Below, in pieces: positions 23,734-37,400 of a DNA stretch of 64,000 nucleotides; the stretch's first letter is position 1, and each line of letters opens with the position of its first letter. The notes beneath the pieces were generated by a model. That model saw only the letters and a program-made list of their open reading frames with translations. It ran no database searches and was not told where the DNA came from. Origin of the DNA: Melieria omissa (lineage: Eukaryota > Arthropoda > Insecta > Diptera > Ulidiidae). The DNA lies in NCBI GenBank assembly GCA_963971225.1, contig OZ020268.1, positions 59,705,900-59,769,899 of the forward strand. The letters are read 5' to 3'. A program made the position numbers and the translations under genes.

Positions 23734-26700
23734 CTACATTCCATAGCCGGGATATGCCATGTTTGGCGCATAGCCAGGAGCATAGTTTTGCGCGTACTGT
23801 GTTGGTATGCCCATGGCCGGTCCTGCTGTAATCATCAACTGCGGCTCCATCGTTATGATGTTCTTGTGTTCGACGGTCTCGTCCTCTTTCTCTCGTTGCG
23901 CTTCGTTCTGTTCGAGTTTATCCACCTTTGAGGTATATTCACGGATAACCTGCCGAGGAAAAACAGTTTACATTAATGACTGTCATACAATAATCAAATA
24001 AATAGAGACCTGTATCAAGTAGGGCATGGCAAAGTCCATGATGTTGTGTTTCCATGCCAGTTCCAAGATGACATCCGGCCGCAGCAAGTCGTAACACTGT
24101 AAAACTCAAATATAATACAATTTTGTCCCACGTTCAGATATTTGTTTTTGCAAACCTGGAATAGACATGCTGCAAAGCAATCGTGTGCGTTGCGCTCGAG
24201 GAACCAGCCCAACAGCTCTTCGGCAATCTCCTGTTTGCCCGACTCGGCGGCATATTCCATTGCATCCTTGTACAGTTTATCCTTTTTACACAGTTCCACG
24301 CTTTGCTTCCAGCGATTGTTGCCTGCAATTCATAATTTGCATCATCATTCAATGTGCCAACTCTTAAATCTTCACGTGCAATTGCTTCTGTACTCACCCT
24401 TGTACAGGTAGGCAGCAATACGCCTGAACTCAGTCAGCTCGTGCTTCTCAAGTTTCTGCGCCAGTGCGATCGTGTCGAAATTGTCGAATCCATCAATCGA
24501 ATTGCGCAGGCCCTGGTAGTCCTCCTCCTCGATAAGTAGCCCGTTGAGCGCCTCATTGATCGCCTTATTGTTCAGCGACTGCACGGAACGCAAATATGGT
24601 TTCACCAGCTGCAGGTGGCCGGTCTTGCTGAAGAAACTGACGGCGCGCGTGTGATCCATGCGCGGCGCGAGCACCAGCAGCATGTCGTTCAGCAGTAGCG
24701 GCTTGTAATCCAGGTAGAACTGTATTGCCTTGTAGTAGAGCTCGATGTTGGCCACCTTAGTAATGATGTCTTTGAAGTGACCCTCGCGCCACGCCTCCGT
24801 CGGGTGAGCCATCATAGCCAGCACCGCGTTGTCGTACTCCTCATACTTGTCGTAGAGGAACACCAGTTCGGACCAAAGGTGCGCCGACTCAGCGGCACGC
24901 AACACCTTCGGTATGTTCACGCGCGACCAGAACAGCTCCAGATGCTCGCGCATTTTTGACGGCTTGAATTTTGAATAGAGTATAGCCAGCTCGGTGAACA
25001 TGCCCATGTGCGCACGCTCCAGTCCCAGCGCGGACTCTAGCAGCGCTATCAACTCTTCGAAGTAACCACGATCCTGATAGTAGTTAATCAAATCCTCCAG
25101 CTCGTCGGCATGCACCACAATGTGCAGACCGCACATTTGTGCCAGCCGGAATTCCTCCGCATCGACGCACGCGAAGCACACCTCCTTCCAGGTGCGCGTC
25201 GAATTGGCCTTGCGCGCCGAGTCGACGGCGCCCTGGAACTCTTTCAAGTAGACCAACGTAATGGCCAGTCGGGCAAAGTTACTAACGTTGTTATACAGCA
25301 GCTTGGCAGCATCGTACATGCCGTCACTGAAGCAGCGATCGCCGATCTTTTGTATATCAGCATGATTGGGCCCAGAGATGAATTCCTCCAAATCAGCTAG
25401 GCGGCCGGTGCGGGCATACGCGTAGATCAGTTCGCTCTCGATGTACGATTCACGCGCCTTCTTACGCGCCATCTGCAGATAACGCACCAGATCATCCCAC
25501 GAATCAGCCTTCGATGCCACATCGACCACGTCCATGTAGGCACTCGGATCGTCCGCTTTGATGTACGAGTCTATAGCCTCCTTGACAAGACCCTGTTGCA
25601 GTTGTGCCTTAGCCAGTTGTGACCACACGGCCGGCTCGTTGCAGCGTTCGGCGAACTCGTTGGCGCGCTCAAGATTGTTTACTTGCTCGATCAGCACCTG
25701 TATGGCTGAAGTATTCACGTCGAATTTCTTGAAAATAGCGAATGCCTCCTCGTACAGCTGATTTGAGATTGCGATGTTCGCAATGTCCGGTGCATCGTAA
25801 TTGTCCAAGCGGTTTATGTAGTCCATGACGCGAGTACGATCCGCCTTAATTGCGGTCAGGATCAGCAAATTCTGTAAGTTGCGGTGATCTGAGAATACCG
25901 ACGAGTCGAGGATGATCTTCTCCAACAGCTCAATTAGCTCGTTGGGCAAGTCAGCTGTCATGAAGGCTTTCACTGTTACCGATATGTCGTCGGGATCCTG
26001 CGTTTCAGAAAGCGCGGTCTGCACCACCTGATCGATCAGCTGACGCTTGTACGGATTGGCCTCGGCCAACACTTCGGCCCACAGGTCAGCATCGCGACGC
26101 CGCACCAGGTAACGCGCTTCACTCTTAAACAGCGAGTTCTCGTTGCAGACAGCAATCAACTCGCGATCGCACTGCCCACGCTCATACGCCACACATGCCA
26201 AATGGGGATCGCGCTTCTCACAGTAACGACCCACTACGCGGCTGTCGTAGTACTGGTTTTCCTTGAGGAAACGTTCCGGATTGTTATTCGAGTCAATGTA
26301 AATTTTAGCTAGCGCATTGTGTGTGGCCGGCTCGACGCAACCCTCATGCACGCGTGATTCTAGCCAAGGCAGCAGCAACTTCAACCGGTTGCGCTTTTCC
26401 ACCTCCTCCACGAGCTCGTCGGTGGAGAACTGGCCCTTTACCACCAGTATCAGATTCTTGATAATATCCTCAGAGCAGTCGACATCTAATAAGCCGCCCA
26501 CCACAACGGGCAATCGCGACGGATTCACTTTTTGTACGTAAATCTCAATGTATTTCTGCAAGTTGTTGCGATACAGATAGAGCACCAAATCGTGCACAAA
26601 ATCGAAACGATCGCAGACAATGATCAAAGGCAACTGGTCGGTCAGCTTGGCCTCCTTTAAGAAGTTCTTTACACGTTCAGCGTTATAACAGTTGGACTCG

Positions 26701-29700
26701 CGGCAGATGCGCTCCACTTCCTTGATCTGGTTGGTCTTACAGGCGGCCTGGATGTACTTGAAGTGCACCTCAGGATCCTGCGAGAAGTTCACAATTGAGC
26801 CAAGGAAGTAAAAGAGACCTTCGTACGACTTGAAGCTCTCGAAGAGATCGATCAGTGCTTTGGTGGTCAGCTGTTCGTGGTACTTGGTCGCGATCTGTAC
26901 GCAGATTTGAAGATTCTGTCGAATGTTGGCAGTTAGCATGGCCTTTAGGCATTCTAGCGAGTCTTCCACGGACAGCGTGCCGAAGAAGCCCACCAGCCAA
27001 TCAGCATTCAACAAGTGCGTATGCACCACGGCCCTCTTGATATCGTACAGATCGGTGTAGTGTTCTAGTGCGCGTTGCAGCAAACCCGCCTTTTCACACA
27101 GCTGTGCAATGTGCGCACGATCGTAGTGCGTGAACATGGCGTTGCCCAGAATGGCATCAGCCACCTGTGGCGCCGAAATCAGATTCATCTCGAGAAGGCG
27201 TGTCTGCAGAGCGCCCTCGTTAGGACGGTTGTGCTTGAGCGCATCCAAAAGAAAGGCTGTGCACTGCTGCACCATCGAGTGTTCCATAAAGATATCCACA
27301 ATCTGGTTGATGTCCGCCAGCGGCTCCTCCTCGGCCACCAACATCGAGGCAAAGCCAGCCCCCTGTTCCGGATTAGTGCGCATGACGGAACGCAGCAAAA
27401 AGATATAGTCAGGAGTGTAGTTCACTTTCTTGGCGTACAGGACGATCTTCTGGAACTGACCCGTTTCGGCAAAACACTGTATCACCTTGTTCGGCACATT
27501 GGCTCGCAGGTATATAGACAGAGCCAGCGTCAAATCCGAAGTCTTAACCAGATCACCCAACTCCTCGCTGCATTCGAGCTTTTCCTCCTTCAACCATTTT
27601 TCGCACAGCTGCTTTTTGCCTTGCACCAGCACGGGCCGACACAATTCCAGCGACTCGTATTTGTTTAGCTTGCCCTGGTCCAATAGTATGCCAAAGTACT
27701 GTAACAAAGGTGGCGTGGTAGAACCGGCCGGCGTCTGCACTTGCTGGAAACGCTGGATGGTCTGCGGGGTGCGTAGAATGCCCTTCGGCGCCAGTGCGGC
27801 CACCTTGGCCGCTTCCGCGTATTGGCCCGCGGTGAAGAGCTTGTTGAACTTCCGTACGAACAATTCCTCGGCACCCGACAGATTGTTGCGCACAGCCATA
27901 CGCAGCGCCAGATCGGGATTCTGCAGCACGGTGTTTATATAAGGAATGATCTGCTCCTCGTCGACGGTCACGGAAAGCACCTGACCCTTGCGATTTACCC
28001 CGATTATGCCGCCGCTGGCCTCATGCGGTGCCGTCACAAAGATCGTATCAGCCGAGATACGATTCATGTAGATGCACGTGGCCGTTTCCATGTCATACAG
28101 ATGAATGTAGCCATATTTGGTGATCAAATAGATGGTATCGTATTTAGCGGAAACCTGCATGGCAACGGGAAAATCGCTCTGCGCCTCCGGCGGAAAGAAA
28201 ACGTCAACCGACTTTTTTGGGAATGGCTGATTGCCGGCAGGGGCGGCTCCCACCTCGATAATGTGCAGCTTGCCGCCAGTAGCGGTGCGCACAGCAAAGC
28301 AGAACAGTGTCGACGGTTCCTTGTTGCCCTCCATTTTGAAAGAAGCAAACGAGGCGGCGTGGCCTATAATAAAAGGAAAGGGATCAACTTGTATATTGAA
28401 TTTCTTTGTGAGATAAAAATGCAAATAGATGCAGTCACAAGCAAGCTTTATTAAGGTTTCGATGAGTTATAACTAAAATGTCTGCTCCGGCCGAGTCTCG
28501 ATCCAAAACTCACCTTCTATGGCTTGCGACACCTTACGCTCCACCGAGTACAGCTGCATAGCACCGGCTACACGGTTCGGCAGAGCCGATATGCCCACCA
28601 GCAGCAGCCACTGTTGCGATGGATTGCAACGGTAGTTGATGATTTGGCAACCGTTCAACGAGGAATGTCTGTCGAACATCTTTTGCGGCGTCGAATCACC
28701 CTCCATCGACCAATGGTACACCGAAGTCTCGGTGACTAGTGCCAACGTATTAAGCGAGATCCACTTCCAGAATACCACGTCTTCGGTCATGGTGTGCGCC
28801 TTCATTTTCGACTTCATTTCAATGTTGAAAATTTGCAAAGTCTTTTGCGCTGCTTAAACGAACAACACGAAAACAAAATGCGATAAAATTAACCTAAAAG
28901 TATGCAATACAAACGATATAGTATTTACCTTTGAGGGCGATAACTTTGCTGGCCGGATTCATGATGGCCGAATCCGCCGATATGGGCCGCCGGGTCGGAT
29001 TGCTCGGATCATTCATGTCAATGATAACCACCTGAGCGGTATCATTGACCTTCTCACGAACACAGATGAACTTGTCCGACTCCATGGTGAGAGTGCTGAA
29101 CGATATCGAATTGATGTTGATGCCGACATTTGTGAGCTGTAACAGTGTACTTTAATTACTTTCTGTTTCGAACATAAACATGAAAAAGGTCGTAATTAAA
29201 TATTTGCTACGTTTCCCCTAAATATGGGAATTAATCGATACAAGAACGTTGGCGGGTTATGTTAGATTTTTCTTCATATGTTTTCAGTTTCGTGGGGTCC
29301 ATTATTGCAGTTGTTTACAACGAGTGAAAGATTGAGTGCTTTTGCTATTTTTAAATGCTCTCTGCTTTGTACTCTTCCCAAAAGTAAAATTCAAATGCAA
29401 GTTCAAGGTCGCTTTTGTTTACAGCAGAACCGCTTAGCAATAAAAGTGCAACAAAAATTAAATATTTGAATCTTACAATAACTAAGAAAGCACGAAAAAC
29501 CGAAATAAAACCGATGCCTCAGCACAATTAAAACAAAAACAGAAGTAGGTACAGCAACAAAATACGTTTTGATATTGGGACTGATGATAAGATTTTGTAT
29601 TTTGTTTCAACTCAGAGTTCAATAAACTAATGTTCATATCGTCTGGGTGTCGCCGGAAAGTCAACTCAGTAATTTTTCCAATTAAATTAAACCAAAATAT

Positions 29701-32700
29701 AAATGCAAAATTGTAAGTTAAAAGTTTGTGTGTCTTTGTTGCTGTCATTTTCGAGTGGTTAATCACCTTCAACTTGCAATCTGAACGAACTGCAGTTCTT
29801 TCTTCTTTTTTACCATTCACTCCGTGAAATGAAATTTTCTCTTTGAGAATCTTTGAAAAAAAATTGGGCACCATTGTTTCCAATAAATGGCGTCATTGAG
29901 AATCCGAAAATGACAATGGGAAGTCATAGAAGAGAGTGATGAACAGTTGAACAATTGGTTTGTGTTTCGTCACTCTCTGGCATGTGGCGGCAATGCCACG
30001 CCATTGGACACTCTGTCGCCAAAATGTTGCCCAACTCAACCTTCATAGCCCCCACCAGAAATTCCTAAATAGAAGCAGAGCATAAATCATTACTCTCTCA
30101 AATTCCAAACTACCAAAAATCAACAAAAAAATACTGAAATTTCCTTTTTTAATTTCTTTAGAATTAGCGGAAAACTCTGAATTTTTTTATTTTCTAGTAA
30201 TTAACTTTAACAGCACTGCGTGTCTGACCAATAATATTTTAATTTTAATATGTGATCTCTTCAAAAAAGTATACTTTTATTGCATGGAAAATGCAATCGT
30301 GATTGGGAACGTGACCTTCTGGGGTTATCGCTGTGTCTCACAGTAGAGCCAAACACAACGCCAGTAATAATGTTGGCCAAAGCGCAATTAATCGCGCTAA
30401 CTAAACTGTTGCCACTAAAACGCAAAAAAAGACCAATATATAATTGCACTAACGCAACGTTCGCACGGGTCTGCAAAAAGCATGCAACTTTTGCTCATTT
30501 CAATTTTACTTTTCCCCACGTAACGACTTTCTTCACGCTGTTGGCTATTATCTCATAACGAGCAGGAAAGAGCCGCATTATTGGCTCTAATGTGTTGCAG
30601 TCTGGAGTTGAACGGTACCGAAAACAAGGTCAGACGCTCAAATTTGCTATTCTTGCAGCACCCACCGGGTCAGAAAGCAATGAAAAGTCACTGATTCTGA
30701 TTTTACCCTCAAACAGCTCAACCGCTTTTTTACAGCGGCAAGTCTGCATTACACACTCGAGCACACACACAACCACATGTGTGTGTGATTAGGGATATTT
30801 GTCCCAATTGGAACGAGCTAACTACTTGGAGCATGGAAAATCTCCGAAAACGATTGGTGCGCATAACAAATGAAACAAATGTGGCTCGGTGGGCGAGCAG
30901 CAAATGCTGACTGGACATAACAAAAATGAACTACCGTAAGCGTACGAGTACAGTAGCAATAGCTGCACTTGCACACATACGACACAAACAAATGTTGAAT
31001 GTTGTTGCTGTAATAGTGGAGCGGAGCTCATTGTTATTGTGCAGCAGAGCGAAAGCAGCAAACAGAAAAAATCATAGTTAACGAACATGACGACATCGGA
31101 TGTGGTGAAGAACAGAGAAACACGTCGGAAATTATGTAGAGCACTGAACGACGAGCAAATGAGTTCCCCAAGTGCCATTGAGTAATCAGATGAAAATTTC
31201 AGAGGAAATGTCTTACAAACCGCGGCATTTAGTGAAGAATTCGGAGTCAAGTTTAATGTTGGGTAATTTTCCATTCCGCGAAACAAAATTGGTAGATAAG
31301 GTATAATTAACCACTTTTTTGGCACAAAACATGGCACGCATTTCTGCCGCTCCGTCACCAACAATAATTCAATTATGAAACCGCATGCGACACAAAGCCG
31401 TCCACATAATGTCCCAGCAAGCACCAATAAGCCTCGACAAGTCAACTCAGTGAGCCTGAGCGGGTAATGTGGACAGGATAGCCGGGGGAGGCATATATGG
31501 CGAACATATGAAAGTTCAAGAACCCATCGTGTACATGTACATTTGCACTCAACTGAAGCAAATGCTAAGTATGTGCAACAACAAACACCAAGTAACAAAT
31601 AAGTTAAGAGGTGTAACGAAGACAAAAGCAATGTTTGCAAGACAATTTTGTAAAGAAGGCAAAGTGTAAAGGCAACAGAAAAGACTGAGGTACTAAGTAT
31701 GAGTAAGCGCGTAACATACAAACGCACAGCGGAGAAATGTGGGTTGCTTCATCGCCCTGTGTATGGAGAACCGGTTTGTTGGGAATGGCGAAGGCAAATC
31801 GTTTTAAATCAAGAAATCATAAAAGAGAAACAGAAAAAAGCGAAGAAGTGGGAACAAGTAGAATTAGCAAATCAGAACAGTACTTTCTTGCTAGAAAAGT
31901 TGATGAGGTGCTGCCGGCTGGGCGCTGACTTGAGTTGATGACCATTTGATTTGGCTGACGTTTGAAAGTTACTTAATGGCAACTTGTTGACCATGTTCAT
32001 AGAAATACTTGATAAAGGAAACAGGGAAGTGAGAGAAACGTGAATTCTTAAGACGCTAAATCAGCGATTAGATAATTGATGTCATAAAGATATGAAAACT
32101 TCCAGAGTACAATATAATCAAAAACAGGAGCTAACCTATGTAATTATTATTTTTCAAACAACCCTTGTGAGAATCAGAGATGATTTAAAAAGTATTATTA
32201 GTAGAGTACTACCTGCAGTGTTATTACTACAGCACTCTCCTTAATTTTTGGCGTCTTTAAATCAAGCCATATTTAAAAAATTGTGTCCAGAATTATTGTC
32301 TATTTCGTGCTATGTACGGCATATCACCTCAGCAACAGCACAAATCAATGACTAACTGAAAGTGACAGTCCGACATTTTTTTACATTTCAATGCCTTAGC
32401 AAACAACACGAAAACCAGTATCAAACAACACTAACAGTGTAAAAAGCCGACAGTAAGTAGAAAATAATAAATTCGGCGAGCATAGGCACTTCATGCCTCC
32501 ATTCCGTTTCCCACTGCGACACCCCACTCCGCACCGCATGCGATGACTCACAATTTGTCCACATTCCACGGAGAACGGGATGTGCTGTTGTGTTGTTGTT
32601 GCTTTTGGCCGGCTGCTACAACCAGTCACTGCGCTATCACAGCAACGATTTGTTTCGATTCGCGTTATTTCTCATGAAATTTAAACCATTTGTGGCGCAA

Positions 32701-32904
32701 ATGCTGAGCAGAAGGCAGTGCTTATCAGAATGTGGGAGGCGTACGCGGCAATAGAAAAAAATCGTAACAGCAGACCAAGTCTGAGGAGAGTTTGCCATTA
32801 AAACAGAGGGGAGTATATGATGCAAGCGATGCTTTGTGTAAAATACTGGCGTACTAGCTCACCTGCAGATGCTCCTGAAAGCGTATAGGCAACACTTGCG
32901 TCAT
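23734..32904 (-). CDS. Chc: Clathrin heavy chain
   Basis: Coding exons on the minus strand are 32904-32863, 29136-28929, 28849-28514, 28363-24398, 24322-24156, 24096-24010 and 23949-23734, giving 1673 aa (flies and vertebrates about 1675). The first coding exon encodes [14 protein letters not shown] and is 3.7 kb from the second ([28 protein letters not shown]). Residues 1 to about 330 form the beta-propeller that binds adaptor clathrin boxes. The rest is the alpha-helical leg of CHCR repeats, mostly in one 3966-nt exon, followed by the trimerisation region. The tail [15 protein letters not shown] carries the QLM motif used by Hsc70 for uncoating; the terminus [12 protein letters not shown] is richer in G, Y and P than in vertebrates. 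Clathrin triskelions coat endocytic and trans-Golgi vesicles and support synaptic vesicle recycling with the dynamin encoded at 50502 onward. Confidence 0.97.
29137..32862 (-). other. Chc first coding intron (3.7 kb)
   Basis: Non-coding AT-rich intron. It contains a long minus-strand open frame at 30822-31727 of unknown meaning and a GT/CA-rich patch near 30770. No recognised mobile element was found. Confidence 0.7.
30822..31727 (-). other. Unexplained 301-codon open frame in Chc intron 1
   Basis: An uninterrupted frame on the Chc coding strand. The translation is rich in L, C, S and V with hydrophobic stretches ([28 protein letters not shown]) and resembles no family I know. Its length is unusual for an AT-rich intron, but composition suggests it reads through A- and GA-rich sequence on the opposite strand. 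Probably not a gene. Confidence 0.15.
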
Positions 32905-34131
32905 TTCGTTGCTGCTGCTGTTGTTGTTATGATAATTTTTGAGCACAGAAACTGCAACACTGCAATGTTGACAATGATGACTACACTGATTGCGGTTGAC
33001 GGCAAAGCTGCTCTTGTTTTTGTAGTTGTTGTTGTTGCTGCGGTTACTCCAATAGCTGGTGGAATCTCACAGCAATGATCGTTGTTGCTTTTTTTCTTTT
33101 TCTGTGTTAGCTCGTCAGGTGTATTGTTCGTTCTGTGATTCGTTCGTTCTTCTACTTATTTTCACTGCTTTCTCACCGCACGAAAAGACAAAAACGAAAA
33201 AACAACAACGTATGAATGATCGTAATGCACGCACGCACAACAAAACGTTTAGTGTGAAAATTGTACAACGGCGCAGCAGTGGGGAGCTAATTTCAAAGAT
33301 GAATGCGTTCGTTTGAAATTCTCTTGCTGCTTTGAGTTCAACTGGTTTCTTTTTTATGAGCAGCAGGACGCGCGACAGGCACTCGAATCAGTGTTTTCTG
33401 GTATTATTTCGTTTTTTTTTTCGGTCGTTTTAAACTTCGATATCACTTTCCGGTGTTACAAAACACATTCGTTGGCTAGCTGGCTCTCGCACACAAAGAA
33501 CACTACAAACAAAAAAAAATTTTTAGAACACAATTTTTAGAGAAATACATTTACGCACATGTCAATTTAATTATCAAAACTACTGTTAAAAATTCTCACA
33601 AAAAATATTGCGAGTTTTTCTTTTTTTGTATCCGCCTCCAAAAATGTTAAACCACCCCGTGGCCCCCACAATTTCTCGACTACTTCATACCACACTCGAT
33701 CTCCTCCTAGCACGAATTTACTTCACATAGTTTATAACCTCATTGAAACTTTTAGCGCTCCGCTAAACACTAAGGCCACCAACAAAATTCACATACAAAT
33801 TTACAAAAATTCCTTTGATTAATCACAAGAGAAAATGTTTCTATTGACAACGCTTCTTTGCGCTGCTGCACTCGTCTTCTCGTCGTAGTCTACGTTTGCC
33901 CACTCGTGTTTAAAATCTGAAAAAGCCCATTGTATAGAGTATGGTGAAGGTGCGGTGGTAGCGTTCTGGCAGTGGTGAATTGATGCCAGCGTGGTAAGTA
34001 CGACACCAGCAAATGCACAAAACAAAATTAGGCAATTCGACCGCAATTAGAAATTCGTTGTTACGGTTGTGGGTAATGTATTAACAAAAAATAAAACAGG
34101 CAGCGGCAACTCCAAAGTAGATAAGCTGTTA
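32905..34131 (-). other. Chc 5' region: UTR and probable promoter
   Basis: Sequence upstream of the Chc ATG. Acceptor-like motifs (ATTGCAG, GTTGCAG) lie 50-70 bp upstream of the ATG on the minus strand, so an upstream non-coding exon is likely. AAC/CAG microsatellite stretches occur at 32910-32930 and 33020-33045. No promoter motif is secure. Confidence 0.35.
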
Positions 34132-34139
34132 CTTCCGAG

Positions 34140-34486
34140 CAGGGTTCGGACTTTGCTACGATCGTAGTGAATTTGCTACGGTTTTCACAACATTACAAAA
34201 TTTGCTTCGCGACTCCACTTGAGACGCAATCTACTACGATTTTTTCCGAGGCAAAATGGGGGGAAAATGTGCACATTTTATAATCCCGGTTGCCGAAATA
34301 TGTAAATTGTTGTGTTTTTTTTCACTCGCGAATATTTTCTGAGGTAGACTACTATATCAAATCAACTCATGGATGTCTATTTAATTGGATTTGTCTAAAT
34401 TCAAAAATTCACTACGGAAATTTTGGTTTCACTACGCTTTTTGGTACCTGTCACTACGATTTTGGATTTGCCAGGTCCGAACCCTG
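34140..34486. mobile_element. 347-bp hAT-like MITE with 8-bp target duplication
   Basis: Left end CAGGGTTCGGACTTTGC; the right end read inwards is CAGGGTTCGGACCTGGC, so at least 12 bp of TIR are exact. CTTCCGAG is duplicated exactly at 34132-34139 and 34487-34494. A CACTACGATTTT-type motif recurs inside. The 8-bp duplication and CAGGG ends point to the hAT superfamily. It encodes no protein. Confidence 0.85.
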
Positions 34487-34494
34487 CTTCCGAG

Positions 34495-37400
34495 TGCTGC
34501 TCTCACTATGAATGGGAATATGGCCGACACAACTCACCATCACTATTTTTTACTCCACTTTTCGCACTGAAAAAGCCTGCAGGTCAAATTGAAATTCAGC
34601 ATTAACTTAATGGAATCCAGCTAAATAAAACCTATCTAGCATATTGCGAAAACTCTAATATTTATTCATGTGAAAGACGCTTACATATGCATTGCAGCAA
34701 TGCTTGTGCATATAGCCCGTCTATGCATTTAGGCACTTGTAATGTAATTTCCACGTATGCCACATAAACAAAAAATATATAAAAACACGAAAAGTACGTA
34801 CAAGCAAAAGCTTAATAACCGCCCACAAGTAAGCAGTACAACAGCGGAAACCGCTTGCTACATGCTCACCACAACCACACGGAGAAAAGGGACAACTAAT
34901 ATGTCATTTAGTCTCTACTATTTTCTTCTACTTGTACTTTTACCACAGCAAAAATTTTCCACTTTTTCTGCCTTTCTGGCTATACTGCTACTCTCAAGTA
35001 TCATGTTTTGCTAGAAAACACGCTTTTCTTTGTGAAATCTGTATGCATTGCAATTACCAGCTATAGTTACGATGTTTTTTAATAATTATTTCACTTAATT
35101 AGAATAAAATCCGCACTGAAATTGCACTTAAAACGCGACCAACCATATTGATTTGTACACCAGCCTAAAGCGAAAAATGACAAGAGAAAAAATTCTGGCT
35201 GACAGCAGAAATTCGTCAGTGGTGAACTTGTATCTGGTCAGTGACAAGAGGTGAGTTGAGCAAAAATGCTCTGTTCGATTTGAGCGAATGAAATATAACT
35301 TTCATCCTTGGGATTTTCGTTTAAATTACACCATAGCAGCAAGACACGTATTTAATTCTTGATTTATTACGTTTTAATACATCATCTAAAAGTAATTATA
35401 CTAGTAACCGTTCAAACAAAGTGTTGAATTGTTTATGTTTCAGTGGTGCATTAAAATATCACTTTGCCAGTAATGCCAATTCAAATGCGGCTGCATATTT
35501 TAGTTGGCAACGCCACTTGGACCGCGCGTGCGAACAAAACTCAAATCTTGCGGAGTGCAGGAATCGCGTACAACCATGTAAACAATTTTATTTTGTGCAA
35601 AAAACGAAAGGAGCAGCAACGCAAAATTGCGGAAAGGACGTGTAATAAAGACATTGAAAAGTGCTTAACGCAGTTAAAACAACCATTCAACAAAATTCGA
35701 TGTGAAAATTCAATAAACGTCAAAAAATCCACGTTTAATTATTCTTGTGTTGTTTTGTAAAATCTGTGGTTTCACCCATGTGAAAATTACAGACATCTAG
35801 CTATAATTAAAACGAAAAGTGCAAAGTGTGTGTATGCATTAGAGGAAAAGGACACGATGCTGCAGTACGCGTAGAAGAAAAATATGGTAAGTGCACGCGT
35901 AAGGCGCTCTAGCCGGAGTTGTGCACAGTTTACTGAAATTACAATAAAAGCTACACACTTCCGCTGAATTGCTGTGCATTTTTGTCTGCTTTTTATGATT
36001 ATCAAATATTTTTATGTATTCACGTTTTTCTGTGTTGCGCTGCACTTATGCTAAAAATTCATTTGCTTGCTTGCTCTTACTTTGTTGTTGTATCTTTTAC
36101 TTTAGAATTCTGCTCTGCGGTTTCATGTCTCCTTTTTGTATTTTTTTTGTTTTGTTTGTCTCCTGCAGCGCTTCACTCTGCGTAGCTGGTGTTCGTTTGG
36201 CTGCGGCTGCCTGCTCTTGCTGCCATCCTTTTTATTTGTTTTTGTTCTGGCTACCGCTACCGTTGTTGTTGAATTGTGTTGTTTTTATGCCTCGCTTGGT
36301 CTGGTTTTTAATTAGTTGTTTTTGTGTCAGTTTTATTGCTGGGTGGTTTGCGTGTCGCTGTCATTGCAGCAGCAAGAAAACAACGGCAACGACACATTTT
36401 CAAAACAGTCAACTATATTAAACAATTTTCAATTAAACAAAGAACCAATCTGTCAGAACAGAAGTAAGGAAATCATAAAAGAAGTCATAAAAGTTCACTT
36501 GCAGTGGATTTGGCTTTAAACAAAACTGCAGTATTAAAAGTTGTAGAATACGTTGACATAAGGTAGTAACTGTTACTTAAACTGTATGGAAACGTTTGGA
36601 AATGGAACAAAAAACGTTTGAGAACCACTAAAGGTCAAATTCAAATTTATATGCATTGTATATACGTACGAGGGTATGGAATATAAATCGAAGCTAATCG
36701 TAAAATATTAAAAAAATATAGTGTTGGCACGTCGGAAATATTGAAATTCAACTCCAAATTCGCCGTACCCAAAGATGACATTATTATAGTTTCGTATCTG
36801 CAAGCAGTTCAGCAACAATTTCTTATGAAAAATTGGGTGAATAAAAGAATGTAAATTTTTGTATGCACATAAGCCAAAGAACAACTTTACAGTGCCTACT
36901 TGCTCCACTGTCTCATAGCTGCCGCAGCCAGTCGGTCCGCCAGCTAGCCAGCGAACATTTTTCCAGCGCTAATTTTAGTAAAACTCCACCTTTTTTACTT
37001 TTCCATTTATGTTTGCAATCTTCGTTCTTATTATTTTATTTAGTTTTTTTTCTTTGCCACTTCTTCACAGTTTTCATGCCGCCGTTTCGTGTTGTTGTTG
37101 TAGTGGTGGTGGTGACTTAAGATGTATTCTATTCAGAACGGCAGAGCAGTATAAGTTTTTTCGCGCTTGTTTTATTGGGGCGCTATTTAATTGTGTCGAT
37201 ACAGGGTGCACAATGCAATATTTTTCTCGATTGAAACTATATTTTTTTCAAGTTGGATTTTACAGAGTTATGAAATTGCGAATAATTTTTAAAAGAAAAA
37301 TGGCAAAACTGGTTATACTACAATAACTCACTAACTTAGGAAAAAATAAATTTCGACTGGTTGCATGTGGTGCAAAATGTCGAATTTTTATTCGACACAA

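Noticed and set aside
26770..28348. Plus-strand and alternative minus-strand frames over Chc
   Set aside because: Shadows of the highly conserved clathrin coding frame.
36014..36421. 135-codon Cys/Phe/Leu-rich frame
   Set aside because: Produced by T-rich sequence; no domain, no splice context.
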